In this document: positions 59,734 through 64,000 of the stretch, in pieces
Layout of the letters: each line of letters begins with the position of its first letter
Position numbering within the stretch: position 1 is the first letter of the stretch
Origin: CAWJTV01 sp963845695
GTDB taxonomy: Bacteria > Planctomycetota > Planctomycetia > Isosphaerales > Isosphaeraceae
DNA length: 64,000 nucleotides
Reading direction: 5' to 3'
Assembly (NCBI GenBank): GCA_963845695.1
Contig: CAWJTQ010000012.1
Location: 62,001 to 126,000 of the forward strand
Made by a program: the position numbers and the translations under genes
The notes under the pieces: generated by a model
The model's database searches: none
Seen by the model: the letters and a program-made list of their open reading frames with translations, nothing else
What the model was told of the DNA's origin: nothing

Positions 59734-60001
59734 GGTCGTACTCCTCGTGGGTCAGCACGTGCTGGATGTAGACCTTCCCCTTCGGGTAACTGACGATCGC
59801 AATCAGCCGATACTTGTTACCGCCCACGTTGAAGACGACGTATTCTTCAACCTTATCGGCGCTCCCATAGGTCACTTTCAGGTCGGCCCAATCCCGCCAC
59901 TCGGCTCGCCGGACGATGGCCTCCCACTGGCGAAGCGGCGACTCGGCGTCCGAGTGTGTCTCCCAGAACTCCCGCAGCGCCTTCCGCGAGATGATGTGCA
60001 T
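59711..60001 (-). CDS. higB: HigB-type toxin (RelE superfamily mRNA interferase)
   Basis: A 96-residue toxin that cuts ribosome-bound mRNA. Family features are MHIISRKALREFWETHSDAE at the start, WADLKVTYGSADKVEEYVVF in the middle and GNKYRLIAIVSYPKGKVYIQ leading to the catalytic VLTHEEYDRGTW. Length and gene order (toxin first) fit HigBA. Intact, and therefore probably an active locus, unlike the pair at 53.7-54.4 kb. Confidence 0.9.
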   Translation of the reverse strand: MHIISRKALREFWETHSDAESPLRQWEAIVRRAEWRDWADLKVTYGSADKVEEYVVFNVGGNKYRLIAIVSYPKGKVYIQHVLTHEEYDRGTWKDD

Positions 60002-60183
60002 GGGTGGTGCCCGGCTTGGCTTGCTGAGCCCTGAGCTTCGCGATATCGGAAGTCAACATAAGGTTTCGCAATATCGGAATCAACCCCAGTCGCCGGTTTT
60101 TGTTGTTCTTCGCGATCGCGTTTTTCGGCTCGTGGGCATCAACGGTTCCTGGAACCTTTTCTGGGCCCCCTCGCCGCCGGTTG

Positions 60184-60336
60184 GACCAAAAGCAGATGGA
60201 TCATGGCCTCTCCGGCGAGTGGAAGGGTTGGCGAGACTGCCACATCGAGCCGGACTGGGTGATGATCTACCGAGTGAAGGCCGACAAGTTGGAGTTGGGT
60301 CGAACTGGCACCCACGCCGAGCTTTTCGGAAAGTAG
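60184..60336 (+). pseudogene. YafQ-family toxin, C-terminal fragment
   Basis: HGLSGEWKGWRDCHIEPDWV followed by MIYRV and LGRTGTHAELFGK is the catalytic end of a YafQ/RelE-type interferase. The first half is missing and the upstream frame is unrelated. Flanked on both sides by single GGTTCCTGGAACC repeats. Confidence 0.75.
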
Positions 60337-60424
60337 GTCCGGAGATTTCCAGGGCCCTCAGCGACTCCTGAAACCGTTTCTACTTCAGTCTCTGGTCGAA
60401 TCAACGGTTCCTGGAACCTTTTCG

Positions 60425-62402
60425 GGAATTGCCTCCGTCCTGGAAATGAAAAAATACCCAGACGTTGATTCCTCCGATGCCCTTGACTTCGACTTCGAAG
60501 TCATAGTTCGACCACCATTCGTCGCCAAAAACTAGTGATTTCCCACCCGGGTCAGTGGAGACTTGCACCAGATCCTCTCCTTCAACTCGCCATGATCCGT
60601 GGAAGACGTGTGCCTGGCGGTTCGGCGATGCGGCCGCTCCATTTGCCCGAGGTTGAGCCGCCTCATGATTCTTCGATGCACTCGTCGGTATTGAGCCCGC
60701 TGGTTCATGAGAACCGAGTTCCTTGGGCTTGAGTTCAACCCGAAGTGGTTCGTTCTCCCCACGACGCACGGAAAAGTTTCGGGTCCTGACCACGAGGTCG
60801 CCCCGCTTAACCTTGAATTCATGATCTCCGACACTGAGCATAATGGGTTCGCCCAAGCCCTCGATCCTGAAGGTCTCGCGATCATCGAGCGTCACCACGA
60901 CGTCCGGATCATCGACCTCGATCTTGATCCGGCCCTTGTTGGTGGACAAGTAGAGGACCACCCCCAGCGCGGCCGCTCCGAACATCGAAGCCGCGACGAT
61001 CACCCGCCAGAAGTCCCACCGTCTTTTCCATCTCGGCCATGCCGCGACTGGGGCCACTTCTCGAACGGGTTTCGTCTCCCGGAGTTCGACGAGGCTCTCC
61101 CACATCGGCTCCGGGCGAGCTAGCTGCGGCGGCCCGTTCACCGTGCACGCTGGGGTCGATGCCATGCCCGGCGCGGGTTGGGTCGGCATGGAATCCATGC
61201 CGAACATTGGCTGCTTCACCTCGGCTTGCCCCACCCGAGAGACTTCCGGCTTCGATCCGACCGACCCCGACGATCCCTTCTTGAAGAAGGGCAACAGGGC
61301 TTGGGCCACCTGCTTCGGCTCCTGGAACCGCCGCTCCGGCTCCTTGGCCATCATCTTGCCCACGACCGCCGCCAGCTCGATCGGCACCTCCGGCGGCACC
61401 AGGTTGAGCGGCGTCGCCTCCATCGAGTGGTGCGCCTGGAGGATCTCATAGAGGCTGTCGCCCTGGAAGGGCGGGCCGCCGGTCAACAGGTAATAGAACG
61501 TGCAGCCCAGGCTGTAGATGTCGGCACGGATGTCGGCCTTGCGCGCGTTGCTGATCTGCTCGGGTGCGATGAAATCGGGCGTGCCCAGCATCTGCCCTTC
61601 GTGCGTCAGGGTCCGATCCGTCGGTCCCTCGCTCTTGACCTTGGCTAACCCGAAGTCGAGCACCTTGATCAGGTCGCGATTCCCCTGGCGAGACAGCATC
61701 AAGTTGCCGGGCTTGATGTCGCGGTGGACCATACCGTGCTCGTGCGGCGTGCTGCAAGCCCAGCGCCGCCTGGTGGATGTAGTTGCAGGCGTTGGCGACC
61801 GGCAGCGGGCCGCGGGCCTTGACCAGCCGGGCCAGGTCGAGGCCCTCGACGTACTCCATGGCGAGGACGAGGCTCTCGCCGATCCGCAGGGCCGTATAGG
61901 CGGCCACGACGTTGGGGTGGTGGAATTTGGCCGCGTTGCGAATCTCGCGAAGGAAGCGGTCAAGAACGCCGCGGCGGTTGACGAGCTGGCTGCTGACGAC
62001 CTTGAGCACCTCGACGCGGCCCATCATCGTGTTGTCGGCGAGGTAGACGACGCCCATGCCGCCCCGGCCGAGCTCGCGGAGGATCTCGTAGTCGGGGTGG
62101 TCGGCCAGGCCCGGTGGGAGCGTGCTGGCCGGGGGTGGCGCTGGCGAACCCGGATGCCCGCTGGCCAGCATCGACAGGCCGGCGACGGATGAAACGACCG
62201 GGGCGGGAGAGCGGGCCGGCCTCTGGGCGTCGCGGATGCGCCCGAGGAAGCTGTCGGCCGACATCGCGGCGACCCGTTTCCGACATTCCGGGCACTGCTC
62301 CAGATGCCGGTTGACCGCGTCCGCCAAACCGTCGTCGAGCTTGCCCAGTCCATATGAACTGAGGGTCTGGTCGGTTGGATGGCTGATGGGATGGGCGTTC
62401 AT
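60425..62402 (-). pseudogene. Zinc-finger Ser/Thr kinase, truncated and frameshifted duplicate
   Basis: Copy of the 763-residue kinase. Start ATG 62402, zinc finger HLEQCPECRKR, glycine loop GRGGMG and K in VLKV are present. One extra base near 61745 (GTGCGGCGTGC against GTGCGCATG) breaks the frame at the HAHEHGMVHRD region; the rest of the kinase, the transmembrane helix and the PEGA-like part follow in another frame. Homology ends abruptly at 60425 inside the DUF1080 domain (after FHFQDGG), and the frame runs into a GGTTCCTGGAACC repeat. The DUF1080 domain is therefore lost. Confidence 0.88.
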
Positions 62403-62490
62403 CGGGAGGTCTCCGGAAACGGGTCGGGCGACGGTTTCTGAAGAGGAAAGGCCGGTTCCACGGCGAACCTGTTGCGAAAAACGAAATTTG
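62403..62490 (-). repeat. Conserved sigma-to-kinase leader, copy 5
   Basis: TTCGCCGTGGAACCGGCC and CCGTTTCCGGAGACCTCCCG on the minus strand. No sigma codons precede it; it joins directly to the truncated gene at the right edge. Confidence 0.65.
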
Positions 62491-62525
62491 AAGACGCCCG
62501 GACCGGGCGTCGGGGATCATCACCT

Positions 62526-64000
62526 TCACGTCGAACAAGGGGTCGGCAGGAATGTCGGGTTGTAGAGCGGCGAGATGATCTGGGTGATCGTCGGCTTGGG
62601 GCGGTCGGAGGCCGGTGTGTACGCGGTCCCGAGCGCGGACGCCAGCCACCGCTGGCCGTCCTCGGGCTCTGGCCTCATGCCCGCGCCGGACGCCTCGTTC
62701 AAGACGCGCGCCACCCGTTCGTTCAAGGCGCGGATGGAGTCGTTGTACTTCTCGATCATCTGCCTGGCCATCTCGACCTGCCGGTCGAGCGCCTCCCGGG
62801 CCATCGCGGCCTGGTTTTCGTTGAATTGCCGGGCGAACTGGATCTGGCTCGCGCTGAGCTGGGGCTGGAAGAACCCGACCTGAGAGATCGACGTTGGTGC
62901 CACCGCCTGGGAGAACAGGAAGCTGTAGTTGGCCGTGTCGCCCTCGACGAAGAGCTCCCGCACTGGGGCCCCGCCGGGAATCGGCACCGCGCGCACCTCG
63001 TAGCGCATTGGGTTGTGCATCAGGCCGATGAGTCGCTCGCCGTAATCGGCCCTCTTGCGTCCCCGGAGGGCCGCGACGGCCGCCGCCTGGGCCTTGGCGT
63101 CCGGGCTGTAGACGGCCAGAGCGGCCAGCATCTGCGCGGCCTCCGGGGTCGGGAACCGGCCCAGGATGCCGACGATCAGACCGTGGTGGCTGGGATCGGC
63201 GGCAAAGCCCTTCCAGATCTCGGCCGCAGCGCGCGGGTCGCCGATGGCCTCGACGTGGGCGACCGCCTCGTTCCGGCTGGGCACGGCGACCTTACTTCGG
63301 CATCGCATCTGTGTGTGATACTTCTGGAGCACCCTCTTCCAGTAGGCATCGGCTTTCTCCTGCGCCATGGCCTCGGCCCGCGCTGCGTCAAGGACCCAGC
63401 CCTCGCCGCGCAGGCGGAAGCCCAGCCGCCTTCGCGCCTCGTCGCTCTTCGGGTCGAGCCGGAGCACCGCTTCCCAGTGGGTCTTCGCCTCCTTCCAGAG
63501 ACCTTGGGTGTCACACCAGCGCACCAGTTGCTTCTGGTCGAGGGCGGAGTCGGCGACCTCGGCCTTTTTTGTCCGGTACTCCACCAAGGCCGTCGCCATC
63601 GGATCACGCGGATCGATCTTGCCTGGGGTCGATTCGCCGCCGGTCGCCTCGGGTCGCCGGTCCGGACGATCCGAGCTCGCGACCGCCCTCGAGGGAACCG
63701 GCGACGGATCCACCGGGGATTCTTCCGGTTCGATGATCACTCGATCGGTCGCCTTTCCCGGCTCGGCACCCGCTCGATTCGCGACGACGCTGTCGCGCGC
63801 CTTTCGCGACGTTCGAGCTTGACCGGACCGGGCCGGCCCGGCGCTCTTGTGCCCGTCGGCTTCCGACCTGCGTTTCGTGGTGGTTGGCGCCCCGATTCCC
63901 GGTTTCCCGGGTTGATTCGCCTTCGGTGCGCCTCTGCGGTATGGCTCCAGGCCGAACCAGATCGCGAAGCTGCCCACGGCACAGATCAGTACCGCGCCAG
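62526..64000 (-). CDS. Membrane-anchored TPR/HEAT-like protein, partial at window edge
   Basis: The frame is open to the window end, where ICAVGSFAIWFGLEPYRR appears to be the end of a transmembrane helix, so the true start lies outside. A ~110-residue disordered basic linker is followed by TPR-like helices (LVRWCDTQGLWKEAKTHWEA, VLRLDPKSDEARRRLGFR) and HEAT-like repeats (HGLIVGILGRFPTPEAAQML). The 3' end looks truncated: past the TGA at 62526 another frame continues protein-like (ADPLFDVKVMIPDARSG) and then meets the kinase leader. Confidence 0.6.
   Translation of the reverse strand, partial: GAVLICAVGSFAIWFGLEPYRRGAPKANQPGKPGIGAPTTTKRRSEADGHKSAGPARSGQARTSRKARDSVVANRAGAEPGKATDRVIIEPEESPVDPSPVPSRAVASSDRPDRRPEATGGESTPGKIDPRDPMATALVEYRTKKAEVADSALDQKQLVRWCDTQGLWKEAKTHWEAVLRLDPKSDEARRRLGFRLRGEGWVLDAARAEAMAQEKADAYWKRVLQKYHTQMRCRSKVAVPSRNEAVAHVEAIGDPRAAAEIWKGFAADPSHHGLIVGILGRFPTPEAAQMLAALAVYSPDAKAQAAAVAALRGRKRADYGERLIGLMHNPMRYEVRAVPIPGGAPVRELFVEGDTANYSFLFSQAVAPTSISQVGFFQPQLSASQIQFARQFNENQAAMAREALDRQVEMARQMIEKYNDSIRALNERVARVLNEASGAGMRPEPEDGQRWLASALGTAYTPASDRPKPTITQIISPLYNPTFLPTPCST

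Larger units (their letters stand above)
60425..62490 (-). repeat. Duplicated kinase block, copy 2
   Basis: Second copy of the 55322-57390 block. The right end falls just before the last leader bases (CGAAATTTG versus CGAAATTCA); the left end abuts GAATCAACGGTTCCTGGAAC. Confidence 0.85.

Noticed and set aside
1..64000. rRNA or tRNA genes
   Set aside because: No cloverleaf, CCA-type end or rRNA signature was seen on reading; a covariance-model scan would be needed to exclude them fully.

Overview
The window looks like accessory chromosome of a planctomycete, most likely an Isosphaeraceae-type organism. This is inferred from gene content, not from a marker gene: a Tat-exported DUF1501 protein, Hanks-type kinases with an N-terminal HC2-like zinc finger preceded by ECF sigma genes, kinase-DUF1080 and kinase-SUMF1 fusions, an ECF sigma factor fused to carboxypeptidase-regulatory repeats and a TlpA-like thioredoxin domain, paired DUF6263-like secreted proteins, and high-GC DNA full of short palindromic repeats. 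I saw no rRNA, tRNA or CRISPR array.

Layout. 0.1-3.4 kb: minus-strand restriction-modification or defence cassette (unknown protein, N6-adenine methylase, HNH nuclease). 4.0-6.3 kb: leucine-rich-repeat lipoprotein gene with an in-frame TAG, then a non-coding stretch with a 31-bp periodic repeat. 6.4-19.8 kb: mostly intact genes (membrane-anchored trypsin-like protease, secretin-like protein, two DUF6263-like proteins, trpC, a zinc-ribbon kinase, two small unknowns, a MATE transporter, a DUF1501 protein). 19.8-22.5 kb: repeat-rich, with a PIN-like gene and two large palindromes. 22.5-28.5 kb: a surface-protein gene broken by two frameshifts and an ISAs1-type insertion sequence, plus a remnant of a similar gene. 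28.6-31.3 kb: AAA ATPase and small partner separated by six 81-bp tandem repeats.

31.5-42.8 kb and 55.0-62.5 kb hold five copies of one module: ECF sigma gene (or only its last codons), a conserved ~90-bp leader, then a zinc-finger kinase. Two copies are intact (41.1-42.8 kb; 55.0-57.3 kb) and three are broken, yet the broken ones still show kinase-TPR-SUMF1 and kinase-DUF1080-SUMF1-SUMF1 architectures. Both surviving sigma genes carry the same internal deletion. 42.8-46.5 kb: sigma-CarboxypepD-TlpA fusion. 47-52 kb: M28 peptidase, HEPN two-gene cassette, polysaccharide flippase. 52-60.3 kb: transposase relics, two HigBA-type toxin-antitoxin pairs (one with a stopped toxin), a YafQ fragment and an unknown gene pair. 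The right edge is a truncated membrane-anchored gene.

Many genes are split by single frameshifts or stop codons. In the kinase arrays and the surface protein this looks like real decay, but indel errors in the assembly could explain isolated cases (M28, HEPN, sigma fusion, methylase cassette). Reads should be checked before any of these is called a pseudogene.
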